64,000 nt of DNA from Micropterus salmoides (Eukaryota > Chordata > Actinopteri > Centrarchiformes > Centrarchidae). Positions 10,432 to 23,080 of this stretch are shown here, piece by piece. The notes beneath the pieces are model-generated. The model was given only the letters and a program-made list of their open reading frames with translations, was not told the origin of the DNA and made no database searches. The position numbers and the translations under genes are program-made. The DNA lies in the NCBI RefSeq assembly GCF_014851395.1, contig NW_024040707.1:4090349-4154348 (forward strand), given 5' to 3'. Each line of letters begins with the position of its first letter. Position 1 is the first letter of the stretch.

Positions 10432-12203
10432 ATATTTCCCCCTAGTGGCATCTATCCATGCTGTTTGTGAAGAAATATCATCTGCAAATACTTATCCATA
10501 ATTTTGTTTGTGTTGCTAAAACATGAAATGAAAAATGACCTTTTGCAAAAGCTTTTTTCGGAAATCATGTCCATGTTGCAAATCATGTCCATGTTGCAGG
10601 AGATAATCCACAGACGTCGTTGTGAGCATGTTTCAGCAGGAAATTTACTATTTTGGTTAAAGAAATACTGTGAAAACTGATCATGGATCAGTAACAGGTT
10701 TTTTCAGTTTTAGTGGGGGTTTTTTAATGGTTTGAACTCCACAAAGTTCCATTCACCATCATTTAGCACTAGAGCTGTTTAGCCTTTAACTTAACACACA
10801 CACACTCAGACAGAGTTTATACAATTGGTTGGATTTTTTTCAATTATGTTTCAGCTGGTGCTTTTTATGAAGGATTAGTTACAGTTATGTCCTGTTAAAA
10901 ATAGTCCACATCACACTGGTCAGATTACAACATATATAACACAGGCACATTACAAGCAGAATATATTCAATATCAGGCACACAGGGGACAGCTAAATTAG
11001 ATCCTGTCTTTGCTAAAATTCTCACCTTTGCTGCGTCGTAGCCTCATGAATCAGGTCTCTGATGAACTTGTACTCGTCTGCGGTTTGAAGGGAAGCCAGA
11101 TTCCCACCAAGAAAATTGCACAAACGCTGAAGAAAAAGACAAAGTGTGAAGCTGAAGACCGAAAGAGAAAAAAAAAAAAAAAATTATATATATCAGAGAT
11201 GAGGTGAGAAGTCCTAACATGACTACGTGAACATGGTTGAACTGTGTGCACCAACAGAGTGGACAACGTAACAGTGGATCCTGTGTAAATTCAATAACCT
11301 CGATATGAGGACTTCTACTAACTGAGTGATCACAAATAAAGTGTGGCAGTTATAACTGAAAATGTACCTGCTGGCGATTTTCTTTAATTTTCAAATTGTT
11401 GACAAAACCTACAAAAAGGACTAAAAGCAACTTTTATCATTTAACAAGTAAATTCTTTAGTAAGTTTCTAAATCCTGGTATGTCTTATTCCCTTGTGCCA
11501 TAGAATCTCATTGATGTTTGGTTTTGACAATATAAAGAACATTGCAAAACATTGTGAAGAATTTGGAAAATGTTGATTGATATGGTGAGACAAATCAGTC
11601 TTTATTGTATCTGTTTTTGGTGGTGCCACAGTATAATGTGTTTTATTGGCAACACAGTAAATAAATGTTAAAACTGAACCAAAGTAGTTTTATTTGTATT
11701 TACTCAACTACACTGTGTGGAAATTGTTGACATAATCAGGTTTAGTAAGTCCATTTAAAATGACTTGCATTATAACAATGAAAACCAGTAAGTAAGTTAC
11801 TGCCAATGTATACAAATGGCAAATATAAATGCAAAGACAATATAACAAGACACACGTTAAAAGCAAGAAAACACTTAAGAAATTAGAAAACACTTAAGAA
11901 AATATAGGACAGTTTTACAGAAACAAGGCATTATAAAGAACAGGAAAATGTTTATTTTTCCTGGTAGTGAGAACTAAATGTAATAAAAAGGTATATAAAA
12001 ACAATAGGCCGTTAATGCTTGCAGAATTGACACCCAATAACGAACAGATGAAAACTTGTTTCTGTAGATATGAATCAAAACAGCTGATGCTACGATGAAT
12101 GGTAAGAATGACAGCCGTACCTTGTTGTGATGATCAGATGAGGTTCCACTTGCTGCAGTGCCAGTTAGTAGGGTGTCTTTGAGCCGAATACCCAGCGTTT
12201 ATA
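10432..12203 (-). pseudogene. Wrecked C-type lectin copy (F)
   Basis: Minus-strand copy with multiple losses. The 3' flank joins intron 5 directly near 10437, so exons 6 and 7, with the EPN motif, are gone. Exon 5 (11026-11126) is 101 nt instead of 135: a 34-nt internal deletion removes the W-V-G-G region and shifts the frame. Exon 4 is reduced to its donor near 11370. Exons 2 and 3 are not found. Exon 1 (from 12121, intact GTACGG donor) and a TATAAA box (12198-12203) remain. It cannot encode a lectin. Confidence 0.85.
11170..11183. repeat. Poly-A tract in copy F intron 4
   Basis: A run of A residues next to an ATATAT run. It is the mirrored pyrimidine tract before exon 5 of this minus-strand copy. 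Confidence 0.7.
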
Positions 12204-12252
12204 CCTTCTCTGGGTGCTTCAACTCACAGTTGCTCACAGCCACCAGCAGGTC

Positions 12253-12570
12253 TCCTGCAGCGCCTCCCCATCCAAAGTCCACCTTGATCGCACATCACTT
12301 TGGATTGTTACTGGCCTGCCCTCCTCTGAAGGGCACACTGTAATCATGACAATAGTAGACAGAATTTCTAAGGCTGTTTATTTTTCCCCAAACTGCCCTC
12401 TTTTTCAGAGACAGCAGATGAAGCGTGCCAACCAGGACCTGGGAACCTCTCTTTGCTGTGGCATGGCCCATAATCCCTTCTCCTGCTCCAAACAACTACA
12501 CTGGGTGGAGTATGCCCCTAACATCCTCTCCTCTCCTGCCACAGGTATTGTGGCGAGAACAAGTATTTGA
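12253..12570 (+). mobile_element. Ty3/Gypsy integrase scrap
   Basis: The frame opening at 12214 reads V-T-G-L-P-S-S-E-G followed by T-I-V-D-R-I-S-K-A, the start of a chromovirus-type integrase core. It then jumps to R-A-N-Q-D-L and Y-A-P-N-I, which normally lie about a hundred residues later. A small frame loss at the first catalytic Asp and the internal deletion make it nonfunctional. It sits at the upstream edge of copy F's promoter. Confidence 0.7.
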
Positions 12571-13215
12571 TACACTATTGATTTTGCAGGTTTTCCTACT
12601 TAAAAAGCATGTAGAGGTTTGTAATTTCTATCATAGGTACCCTTCAACTGTGAGAGACGGTACATCAGAAAAGAGAACTTAATATTTGGTACAGAAACCT
12701 TTGTTTGCAATTACAGAGATCGTACGTTTCCTGTAGTTCTTGACCAGGTTTGCACACACTGCAGCAGGGATTTTGGCCCACTCCTACATACAGACCTTCT
12801 CCAGATCCTTAAGGTTTCGGGGCTGTCGGTAGGCAGTATAGACTTTCAGCTCCCTCCAAAGATCTATTGGGTTCAGGTCTGGAGACTGGCTAGGCCACTC
12901 CAGGACCTTGAGATGCTTCTTACGGAGCCACTCCTTAGTTGCCCTGGCTGTGTGTTTCGGGGCGTTGTCATGCTGGAAGACCCAGCCACGACCCATCTTC
13001 AATGGTCTTACTGAGGGAAGGAGGTTGTTGGCCAAGATCTTGTGATACATGACCCCATCCATCCTCCCCTCAATACGGTGCAGTCGTCCTGTCCCCTTTG
13101 CAGAAAAGCATCCCCAAAGAATGATGTTTCCACATCCATGCTTCACGGTTGGGATGGTGTTCTTGGGATTGTACTCATCCTTCTTCCTCCAAACACGGCG
13201 AGTGGAATTTAGACC
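12560..13215 (-). mobile_element. Tc1-like transposon fragment
   Basis: The terminal sequence near 12567-12660 resembles a Tc1 end (AAGTATTTGATACACT and a GTGAGAGACGG word). On the minus strand, a transposase frame from about 13200 to 12784 shows F-Q-H-D-N-A-P-K-H-T-A and S-P-D-L-N-P-I. After N-P-I the expected catalytic Glu is lost: three bases are missing and the text reads I-D-L-W instead of I-E-N-L-W. The N-terminal half is absent, because a LINE begins at about 13215. Confidence 0.8.
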
Positions 13216-14525
13216 ATAAAGCTCCAGAGCCAGAAAACCTGCAGGAAGTGACAGGAGGAGAGAGGAGAGGGACGAGAAAGCACAAGACTACCAGAAAGGG
13301 GAGAAGTTGTGTTAGTAACATACAATAATGGGATGAGGTTGCACACAGAGGGAGAGAAAGTAGAGGAGAGGAGCTCAGTGCATCATGGGAAATCCCCCGG
13401 CAGTCTAGGCCTATAGCAGCATAACTAAGGGATGGTTCAGGACTCACCTGAGCCAGCCCTAACTATAAGCTTTATCAAAGAGGAAAGTCTTAAGCCTACT
13501 CTTAAATGTGGAGATGGTGTCTACCTCCTGAACATAAACTGGAACCTGGTTCCACAGGAGAGGAGCTTGATAGCTGAACGCTCTGGCTCCTAGTCTACTT
13601 TTGGAGACTCTAGGAACCACAAGTAACCCTGCATTCTGGGAGCGAAGTGCTCTGGTGGGGTAGTAAGGTACTATGAGCTCTTTAACATAAGATGGTGCCT
13701 GACCATTAAGAGCTTTGTAGGTAAGAAGAATGATTTTAAATTCTATTCTGGATTTTACTGGAAGCCAATGCAAAGAAGCTAAGACAGGAGAAATGTGATC
13801 TCTTTTCCTGGTTCCTGTCAGAACACGTGCTGCAGCATTCTGGATCAGCTGAAGAGTCTTAATGGACTTTTTCGAGCAGCCTGATAATAAGGAATTGCAG
13901 TAATCCAGCCTAGAAGTAACAAATGCATGGACTAGTTTTTCTGCATCATTTTTAGACAGGATGTCAATAGATATAACGATATAATGATATGAGTATCATC
14001 TGCATAACAATGAAAGCTTATGGAATGTTTCCTGATAATATTGCCTAAAGGAAGCATATATAAAGTGAAGAGGATTGGTCCGAGGACAGATCCTTGAGGA
14101 ACTCCATGACTAACTTTGGCGTGCATGGAGGACTCATCGTTAACATGTACAAACTGAAATCGATCTGATAAATAGGACTTAAACCAGCTTAGAGCGGTTC
14201 CTTTTATGCCAATGAAATGTTCCAGTCTCTGCAATAGGATCTGATGGTCAATGGTATCAAATGCAGCACTAAGGTCTAATAAAACCAGTACAGAGACAAG
14301 TCCTTTGTCTGATGCAATAAGGAGGTCGTTAGTAATTTTCACCAGTGCTGTCTCTGTGCTATGATGAGCTCTAAATCCTGACTGAAAATCCTCAAATAAA
14401 CTATTGCTCTGTAGAAAGTCACACAGCTGTTTAGCAACTGCTTTCTCCAGAACCTTAGAGAGAAATGGAAGGTTAGATATAGGTCTATAGTTGGCTAAAA
14501 CATCCAGATCAAAACTTACTTACTT
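13215..14525 (-). mobile_element. LINE (L2/Rex1-like), RT and 3' end, minus strand
   Basis: Minus-strand frames at 14342-13932 and 13773-13459 encode reverse transcriptase: L-L-D-L-S-A-A-F-D-T-I-D-H, G-V-P-Q-G-S-V-L-G-P, C-Y-A-D-D-T, then H-W-L-P-V and the C-terminal F-K-S-R-L-K-T-F-L-F. The core is fairly well preserved, but a frame break lies near 13932. The 3' UTR (13215-13450) is the form common in fish LINEs. The 5' half and endonuclease are missing. Confidence 0.82.
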
Positions 14526-15204
14526 AGTAACCTACTATTTCCGGTAACCCCAGTACTAGCACTGACATGGGTGAAGACAGACAGCAGAGATGAGGGCATT
14601 AGCAACAACTGAGTCAAAGCCAGCACAGCCCAAAACACCAATAATATGGTAGTATTGATGATGATGGCTAATTTATTTATTTATTTAGTGTATTCAAGAA
14701 TGCATGAATAAAGGTTCCTAAGGACGCAGAGACTTATTGACTCTGCGTCAATGCGTGATATTCTTTTTAACCAGTCTGCTTATCAGATACCATTAAAAGT
14801 GAGGTTGAGTTTTATCTGAATCTGTCACAGTTCTGGAGTTAGTGTTTCATGTTTCCTGTTTTACTTTGAAATTCTGTCACTGGTGTCATTGTCTTGTTTT
14901 GCTTCCTGTCTTTCTGATTTTCTACTGTGAATCACCCGTGTCTCATTATGTCCACCTCTCTGGTGTATTTAGTTGGTCTGCTCCTCTCTCCTCTGTGTCC
15001 ATCTCAGTGGATGTGTCGTGTTCCACCATTTGTCCTTATGTTAGGGATTGTGGATTTACTTTGTCATTAGGATTTCTGAATTTACTTTGCTTTGTTTTAG
15101 ACTGCCTCACCTACATTTTAAGTTCCACCGTTTTCTACAGGTTTTGTGGTGCATGAGATGGCAATATAAAGAGGTGAGACAGAGAGATGAACAAGATATA
15201 TTTG
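14526..15204. other. Intergenic stretch
   Basis: Nothing recognisable apart from a short ATTT-rich run near 14672-14688. The right end (about 15145 on) is the shared lectin 3' flank of copy E. Confidence 0.5.
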
Positions 15205-15779
15205 TTTATTGATTCAACTGAAATATATCAGAAGTGTGATATCATCATCAATGGGGATGTGTTGGCACGTGGCGTAGATCTTCACAGGTGCATGCCACAA
15301 ACAAAAGATTTGTTGACATCACATTTGGCATCGTTGACATAATCTCTTCCTGAAGAAAAACATTTATTTGAAGAAACAATAATTGCACATTAAAGGCCTA
15401 AGAATAAAAGTTCTTACAATGACATTGTTTGCCTTTTCTCAATTACGTACGTCTTCATATAAAAAACCTGCGTTATAACATTTGTGACAGTTGCAAATGA
15501 AAGCACTTACTGAAAAACAAAGAAGAAAGGAAAAAAACAAAAATGGGGAAAAGGCCAACGATATAAAGTTTCTATCAGATAATTAATTTATACCTGCGTA
15601 GTTAATCTCCATACAGTTCTCTCTTCCGCCAGCGTTGTTGGGTTCCCCTGCAGCCCAGGCTTTGAAGTCAAACTTGGAACCATCACTCCACAGCCACACA
15701 CCCTCCTGAAACAAAAAGGTATTTACATATACATATAAATATATAAACTGACAACATAAAAATATACAACAACAAAGAT

Positions 15780-16190
15780 CAACAATCAACAACAAATATG
15801 TGTGACGTGCCAGGTCTGTGCCTGACACGAGATGAAACAGTATTTACATGTGCAGAAACATTTGAATCATTTGCAAGGGGGGAGTGTCAGTAGTGGACCA
15901 GGGTCTTGTTAATGAGGCTAGCTGCAGACGGGAAGAAAGTATTTTTGTGGCGAGAGGTTTAGGTCCTGATGGGGAGAGTCTGAAACAGTTTGTGTCCGGG
16001 GTGGGAGGGGTCAGCTGCAATCTTTCCTGCTCGCCTCAGAGTCCTCGAGGCGTACAGGTCCTGAAGAGAAGGAAGATTGCAGCCAATCACCTGCCCTTGT
16101 CCCTGGCAGTGGCAGCAGCGTACCCGATGGGAAAAGAAAAGCTAAAGAAAAGCTTTAAGGTCACATCAAAAATACATTCTCACCACTAGT
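15780..16190 (-). mobile_element. LINE 3' fragment in copy E intron 5
   Basis: This stretch is related to the 3' part of the LINE at 7632-9771 (compare 9141-9380) and lies on the minus strand. Only the terminal coding/UTR region is present. It lies inside an intron and is not itself the lesion that killed copy E. Confidence 0.65.
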
Positions 16191-16773
16191 CTAGCCATGC
16201 TGATTGTGAAGAAGCCGAGCTGAGACTTATGTCCCAGTCCAACACAATAAAGGAAATTTTGTTGTTTTCGTTTTGTTTGTCACGCTAAAACATGAAATAA
16301 AAAATTACCTTTAAAAAAAAATCTCTTTCGAAATAATATCACTGTTACTAAAGATAACATCCACAGATGTTGCTGTGACCATGTTTTAGCAGGAACTATT
16401 TTGATAAAAGAAAAACTGATCATGTATCAGTATTAGTAAGTTGGTATTTCTGTTTAAATTTAATTTTTTTTAATGGTTTGAACTCTACAAAGTTCCATTT
16501 ACCATTATTTAGCCCTAGAGTTTTTTAGCCTTTGACTTAATGCATATACAGAGAGTTTATACAATTGGTAGGATTTTTTTTTTTTTCAATTATGTTTCAG
16601 CTGGTGGTTTTTATGAAGGATTAGTTTCAGTTATGTCCTGTTAAAAATAGTCCACATCACACTGGTCAGGTTACAAACGGGTACATTATAAACAGAATAT
16701 ATTCAATATCAGGCACACAGGGGACAGATAAATCAGATCCTGTTTTTTGCTAAAATGCTCACCTTTGCTGCAT

Positions 16774-18290
16774 CTGCTGGGTTGTTGCCCTCCTACGGCC
16801 TCCTCCACGTCTCCTGATGTACTGGCCTGTCTCCTGGTAGCGCCTCCGTGCTCTGGACACTACGCTGACTTGCCACAGCTCGCACTGATGTGCCATCCTG
16901 GATGAGCTGCACTACCTGAGCCACTTGTGTGGGTTGTAGACTCCGTCTCATGCTACCACTAGAGTGAAAGTTGTTCTAACTCATAGTTTCAAGTTAAAGC
17001 AATTTAACCAAATTAATACTACTTTCCATTTCAAGTTAAGGGATTTAAATTCTAAATTTGTTTCAGTTTACATCTATAAAGGGCCTTGAAGACAGACTAC
17101 AACAACAGCAGCACCACTGTGCTATTATCTTCAATGACTTGTGACGGGGCAGGGTAGCTTGCTGGTGCGCCTGTGCACGCCGCAGTCAAAGTTCAAAATA
17201 GCAGCCGATGTCACCTCCTTTCTGAAAGGGCCTTAAGGCCGTTGTCTGGAACCCTTTCCACCGGTGGCACTAGTCTTGTTTACCACAGAAGTGTCTATAT
17301 TTTGGTTGGAATTTGAATATATGACTTTTCTGCAGTGTATAATTAGCAGGGGTGAGCAAGAACACCAAATCTTCTGTATCTGTACTCAGAATGGGCGGGG
17401 CTTAATCTATAAGTGGGTGGTATTAACTGGAAGTTATTTAAGCCTGAAATTTCTATCAGAACTTGCTATATTTACTAGAAAACCATTTACAGAACATCCT
17501 CAGAATTGAGCTTCAGAGAATAGTAATTGATTTTTTTATATTCATATATTATATTTCATAACAAAACAGATATTGACACATTTTACTCTGTACGGGATAC
17601 TCGTTTTAACCGAGTACTTGCTAAACCCTAATAATTAGTTGATTATGTATATGTTTTTCTCAAACTCAAAAGACGCAGCACCTAGGCAATCCTCATACTG
17701 TTGCCTTTTTTTCCCACTGATCAATCAATCAACACGACAAAAGTGTCAAATAGTCAACACAATGAATTAATGCAAGTTTAACTTTCTAAAACTCATACAG
17801 TTGAGTTCAAAATCCAAAACTTGTCAGAGCTATTTGAGGTAAAATGAAGAAGTAAGTTGACATGACTAAATGGGTCTATGATTCTTTTCAGTGCAGTAAT
17901 CAAACTTTTGAAATGTTGAACTGGTTCATTAACAAATCAGAGACTGACACAATGTAAAGCCTTTTTCGCAATAATTTAATGAATAAAAACAACAACAAAA
18001 GTGAAACAGCTGTTTTGTCCAACTAGAATTAATATTGTAGCCTAGTAGGGGTAAGCTTTATTAGTGGACTATACCATTTTCTGAAATTATACAAACCCTA
18101 ATCAAATCTTAACCACAAGGGTGTAAAATCCAAAAACATAATTGTTTGTGAAAAATTTGAATTGTTGAATCTCAACTAATAAACTTTTGTTGTTACAAAT
18201 ACTCTATTGTGTGACCAGTACATTTATTGATATTATACTAACATTATATTTTGTATTTATCTGCTACTTTCCACTTCAAGCACTGACTGA
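16774..18290. mobile_element. Foreign segment replacing exon 5 of copy E
   Basis: About 1.5 kb without lectin similarity begins inside exon 5 and ends just before the exon 4 donor region. Its first 200 bp (to about 16972) resemble a dispersed fish repeat of unknown class. The rest is AT-rich, holds no clear open frame, and repeats the word TTCAAGTTAA or close variants (about 16990, 17030, 18275). I could not place the element type or see target-site repeats. Confidence 0.45.
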
Positions 18291-19019
18291 AAACGTACCT
18301 CTGCATCAGCCCAATGCTGTTCACTGTTGTGGAACATGTAACATTGTTGGCCAAACACAGTCCAACCGTCAGGGCAGGTTTTATAGCAATAATCTATAAC
18401 ACAATTGTAGATGATTAGAAGGACAATCATGCAAAAAGCCTCTGGTGGTCCAAAGTCAGTGGAGGTCTGAGAATATTGTTCCTCAGCACAACATTTATGG
18501 ACACATTAGAAACAGTTAAGTAAGAAGTAATCTATAACACAACTGTAGATCATTCAATTTCATTAATGTTGGAAGCATAATGTTGGCCTGTACTTACATT
18601 GGCTCCAATACACAGCCCACTGGTCAAACAGAGGACCGTAAGGCAATGAAGAGCTGATGCCATCTGTGTTAATGAAGTAATACACCATAGATACATATAT
18701 GGATTATTTTAATGTGATTTTTAATAAAAAATTAAATTAAATTTCAAAAGGTCTTATTACAGCAATGCTATTTGGTGATACAGGAAGATAAAATAACAAA
18801 GTTAGTAAGTTTTACAGAAACAAGGTATTATTAAGAACTACATGAAAAGGGGTTTTCCCTGAAAGTGAACACTAAAAGTAATTACGAACAGATGAAAACT
18901 TGTTTCTGTAGATAAGAATGAGAGCCGAACTTTGTTGTGATGATCAGATGAGTTCCACTTGCAGCAGTAGCAGGTAGCAGGGTGTAGTTGAGAGGGAAAC
19001 CCAGCGTTTATATACCTTC

Positions 19020-19370
19020 TCTGGGCGCTTCGACTAACACACCAGAAACATGTTTTTCTATGATCACATGATATTGTTTGACTATTTTAGTAAAAAACAT
19101 GTGTAATCTGTTATGTACATAGCCCTATAGCTATCACCTACAGCATGACTTCAGAAATTCAAACAGGGGTCTGTGGAGTGATGCTACCCTGTGGGTGTTT
19201 GCGATTTATGTTTGCACTGGACTGTGAGGTTTAACAATCTACTAACAGTTACAAACAAGGACTATCTGGAAATTAACAACACATTATTGAATGGTATTGT
19301 TTTGGACTCTAAAAACCTCATCATCAAATCAGATACATTTTTAAAAAACTAATAAAAAAAGCTTATCTCT
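19020..19370 (-). promoter_or_regulatory. Upstream block of copy E
   Basis: It carries the same ~330-bp 5' flank as A0, A and B, in minus orientation, facing gene B's copy at 24040-24400. It now drives only a broken gene. Confidence 0.55.
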
Positions 19371-21689
19371 AGGTCTCCAATATTGATATACATTATAATT
19401 GAGTAAACCACTCTTGGGTGCTTTATTATGGTGAGGGGAGGGAGGCAGGGGCATACTTTTTTAGGGTGACTCTTACCATCTGTCTAGGGACTGCAGATGA
19501 AAAATAGCCTTTAAGCTAATTCTGGCATATTGACAGAAATGTTTATGAATATGCACTGTCCCTGTAATAAATAAATAGAAAAAAAAATAAAAATAAAAAT
19601 ACAGTGTCGCTGAGGGGTCCAGGTGAGGCAGCGTAGCCACACGAGTGTGCTCATTGACATGCCACTCCCCCGGCAAGGGGGGTGGGGTGGGGAAGACGGT
19701 GTTGCCGTACATGTGGGTTCAGGCCCACCTGACCGTGTCAGGAAGGGGAGCATGGTGGGAGAGAATGTGCAGCTTTGCAGCAAGCCCAGGCTACCTCTTA
19801 GCCGTCCCACGAACACGCAGCTGACTCACACAATGTAGGGAAGTGACAAACCGCGGTTATAATCTCAAAACGGCTTTTCTGTAAAGTGCAACCGTAAGGT
19901 TTTGCAGTTTACAAGAAACAAATTTATCCCCATATCCTGTCCACACGAAGTGTAATGGCCACTTTCGTGGGCTCATTATGATGCAGCCTGCCATCTGTGA
20001 CAAAAAAGGGGGACCCCTAGATGTAAACAGAAGGACCATGTCAGCGATGCCATGATTAAGCTCGCAGCACGGCAATGCCAGGGGGAACGGGGGTAATGTG
20101 TGGAGCAGCATACACAATACAGTATCACACACTGGCTGGCAGATTTCTTAAAGAAGAATATCTGTACAGGGTGTGTATTTTCTGTTCACACAAAGCATAA
20201 TGTCAGCTCTCGGGGGCTCATTCATTTACATTACATTTATTTATTCAGCTGACACTTTTTATCCAAAGCAACTTACAATTGCTACACATGTCAGAGGTCG
20301 CACGCCTCTGGAGCAACTAGGGGTTAAGTGTCTTGCTCAGAGACACATTGGTGGATGTCTCTCAGTGGGAATTGAACCCAGGTTTCCCACACCATCATTC
20401 AGACCGTTTCTGTGAGGAGGGGTGTGTAAAAAGGGCCCTCTGACTGAACAGTGTCCTACTTGTTGCTGTGAGCTTGGGCTGCAGGTTAGCTGACATACAG
20501 TGTGGCTAACAACAGCCGGTTCACACAGTGTGGGAAGCGTGTGCTTGGTGTGGTTGAGTTGACTGAGATAGACACAGAGCGTTTATTCCAAAAACAGCTT
20601 GCACGCAAAGAGCAACAACATTATCACACACAGTCCCAACTCATAGATACCAGTTGCTTGCTCTGAGCGATGAGGGTCGGACAAGCAGCAAGCAATCCAG
20701 TTTCTAAATGTAGTTAGCTGCAGCTAATGTGGAGCAACATGGATACACAGGGTCTCCCCGGTCGGCTGATCCATCCAGACCGTATGTTAGCTTCACGTTG
20801 GGCTCCTGTTAGCTTTTACTTTAGCTTCCTGTTAGCTCAACATTAGCCTGACGTTAGCTTTGCCTCGCCAGAGAAACATAGGCCTAGATGCCGGGGGAGG
20901 CTCCAAGTTAGGAGAATGGAGCCAGAGGGGGGAGTCCCAGGATCGCCTTGGAGCGTCCGTCCTGGCTGCATCTGGGAGGACAGGCAAGCCACACAGAAGA
21001 CCAACATGAATTCGAACGAACACAACAGTCTCCTGTACACATAACAATGATAAGATCAGATGAGCAAGAGGGAAATAACTTTCCCGTCAACTTAGCAGCT
21101 CTTAGATGCCGGTCTAGCCAGTCTGCTCGAATACATGATCCGCTAGTAATCTTCTGCTCTTAGACAGTTCAGTGCTGAAGCAAAATGGGAGACGATGGTC
21201 GATGTCTCACCGTTGTACATACACAAGGTGAGGACGTAAGTGCTGTGCTATTGTAAACCCAATAGTAATAGCCTTAGAGGGCGAAGCCTATTCGAAATAG
21301 AACTGTTTAGTGCTAGGACCAAACTCACCCCTGCCCCTTCCCTTGCCCCGCTCCCTTTTTTCCCCCCCTAAACCCCCCTCATCGTCCTCTTCCACCACTG
21401 GCTTGAAGTCCTCAGCCAGTTTTGACACATATACCGCCCATCCCCCCAATTCACAACAGCGTCAAAATCTCCCTCTGTCTCCCCAGCCATATAAAAGCAC
21501 AGCACATCCAGTTATTTGTGTACAAAATACAAGAAGCTCTAACTGATGTTTGGTACAGGCTACAAGAAAAATGGCAACATATGCTACAAAGTTACTATTT
21601 ATTCCTTGTCAGCCACAGCCTGCAAAAAGTGGGGCAGATAATGTAACACACTAAATTAATACCTTTATTAAACATCAGGTCTAAAAATA
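19371..21689. other. Intergenic stretch with dispersed repeats
   Basis: No host gene seen. About 20218-20420 is a dispersed repeat common in teleosts (TTATCCAAAGCAACTTACAA type, class uncertain). 20700-21180 is GC-richer and repeats GTTAGCT words. 21327-21384 is a strongly pyrimidine-rich tract. The short frames in 19511-21060 overlap on both strands and look like chance. Confidence 0.5.
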
Positions 21690-22192
21690 TTTTAATCAAT
21701 GATTTTATAACAATCTTAATTTCATGTTTTAAAATGAAACGTAGTTTGACCAAGATAACAGTGTAGCTGTCCTTATCAAGTCTACCCTTTTTTGGTGCTA
21801 AATAACTGTTTTGATGTCTTCCAGTCATGAATTTCGACCACACCACAGCACTGAGACGGCTCTTGTTAACGTCTTCACTATCATCTATTTCAACATTGAC
21901 AGTGGTAGAATTTCAGTCTTAGTATTATTGGATTTCAGTGCTGCTTTCGACACGGTTGACCACAACATATTACTAGCCAGACTGGAAAACTGAGTGGGAT
22001 TTTCTGGCACAGTACTAAACTGGTTTGAATCTTACTTAAAGGACAGGGACTACTTTGTAGGTAATTAAACATCTGAGCTAACAAAAATTTCTTGTGGAGT
22101 TCCCCAAGGCTCCATTCTGGAGCCTCTCCTGTGCTTCCACTGGCTCAGATTATGATAAACAACAAAATATGTTACCATAATTCTGCAGATGA
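21690..22192 (+). mobile_element. LINE RT fragment, twin of 1420-2186
   Basis: Reads L-V-L-L-D-F-S-A-A-F-D-T-V-D-H-N and an S-C-G-V-P-Q-G-S-type motif, matching the copy at 1420 on. It is cut at T-G-C-A-G-A-T-G-A by the hAT element that starts near 22193. Confidence 0.75.
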
Positions 22193-23080
22193 CCAGTGTT
22201 GGGAAGTAATGTGTTAATAATATTACTTTTCCCAGTAACTAAGAAGTGTAACTAATTACTTTTCTACTAGTTACTAAGGCAAGTGACGCTGCGTTACTCT
22301 TTACTGAATGCAGCATCCTTGACATATAAGCGCGACTGTACGGCAAGTCAGGGGCAACCGCTTTTGTTTTTCATGTTCACTTTTAGTCAAACACTAAAGG
22401 AAGAATGTAGAACGAGGGAGAGAGACGTTCTTTCCACAGCTGTAAGTAGCTCCTGTCATTATTGTGTCACAGTCTAAGATGCAAAGAACATTGTCGTCTA
22501 TTGTAAACTCTGTGCGACCAGCAAAAAGATTTCAACCGCGAAGATTTCTACATCTGATTTATTGAAGCATCTGCAGAAGCAGCACAGCAACGTGAAACTT
22601 ACAGAAAGAAACTCCGGCAGCTGCTGTCACTGATGCTTGGACTCGATGGGAGAGAGTGGCGTTAACGCAACGTTTTGTAACTACTGAATACTGCTCTTAT
22701 AAACAGGCTACATGTGCAGCAAAAAAAGACTTTTGTTTAAAAGTCAGGATTTACTTGCTTTATTTTTTTATTTCAGCCGGTGGTGTAAAGAAACTTTAGG
22801 CCTGGACTTTATGCTTTGTAAAAACCACACTCTTTGCTGCTGTCATGGATATGATGTTAGTTAAAAAGTCGGGGGAGACTGCTTTGTTTGGGGGTGAAGG
22901 GGTGTGGTTTGGGAAAGCTTCCCATTATTAGCCTATAATTTGGATAATTATCAACGCTGACCGCCACATATTGATTGATCTTTGATCTTTCTCTCTCCCT
23001 CCATGTCGTGATCATAGCTGCACAAACCTGTCCAACGTTAGAATAACCCCCACCCTGCTGTCATTCTGTGGGAAACACAC
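22193..23080 (+). mobile_element. hAT-type DNA transposon remnant with BED zinc finger
   Basis: It begins with CAGTGTTGGGAAGTAA, the form of hAT ends seen widely in fish. At 22484-22600 an open stretch of 39 codons reads a C-x2-C ... H-x4-H zinc finger (C-K-L-C and H-L-Q-K-Q-H), the BED finger at the N-terminus of hAT transposases. A stop follows soon after. The catalytic domain is absent. The right boundary is uncertain. It sits inside a LINE, whose middle portion is missing on either side. Confidence 0.65.

Larger units (their letters stand above)
15205..19014 (-). pseudogene. Broken C-type lectin copy (E), exon 5 destroyed
   Basis: Minus-strand copy with several intact exons: exon 7 (15282-15349), exon 6 (15594-15705, EPN kept), exon 4 (18299-18393), exon 2 (18598-18663) and exon 1 up to the TATA box at 19007-19014. 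Exon 5 keeps only its last ~11 nt (16763-16773) before unrelated sequence runs to about 18290. Exon 3 is deleted, so exon 2 would join exon 4 out of frame. The exon 1 donor keeps GT, but its last exonic G is now A. The AATAAA signal is at 15205-15210 (reverse). Exon 6 differs from the other copies (K-F-D-F-K-A) and exon 7 has A-K-C-D-V, so this copy had diverged before or after it died. Confidence 0.88.
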
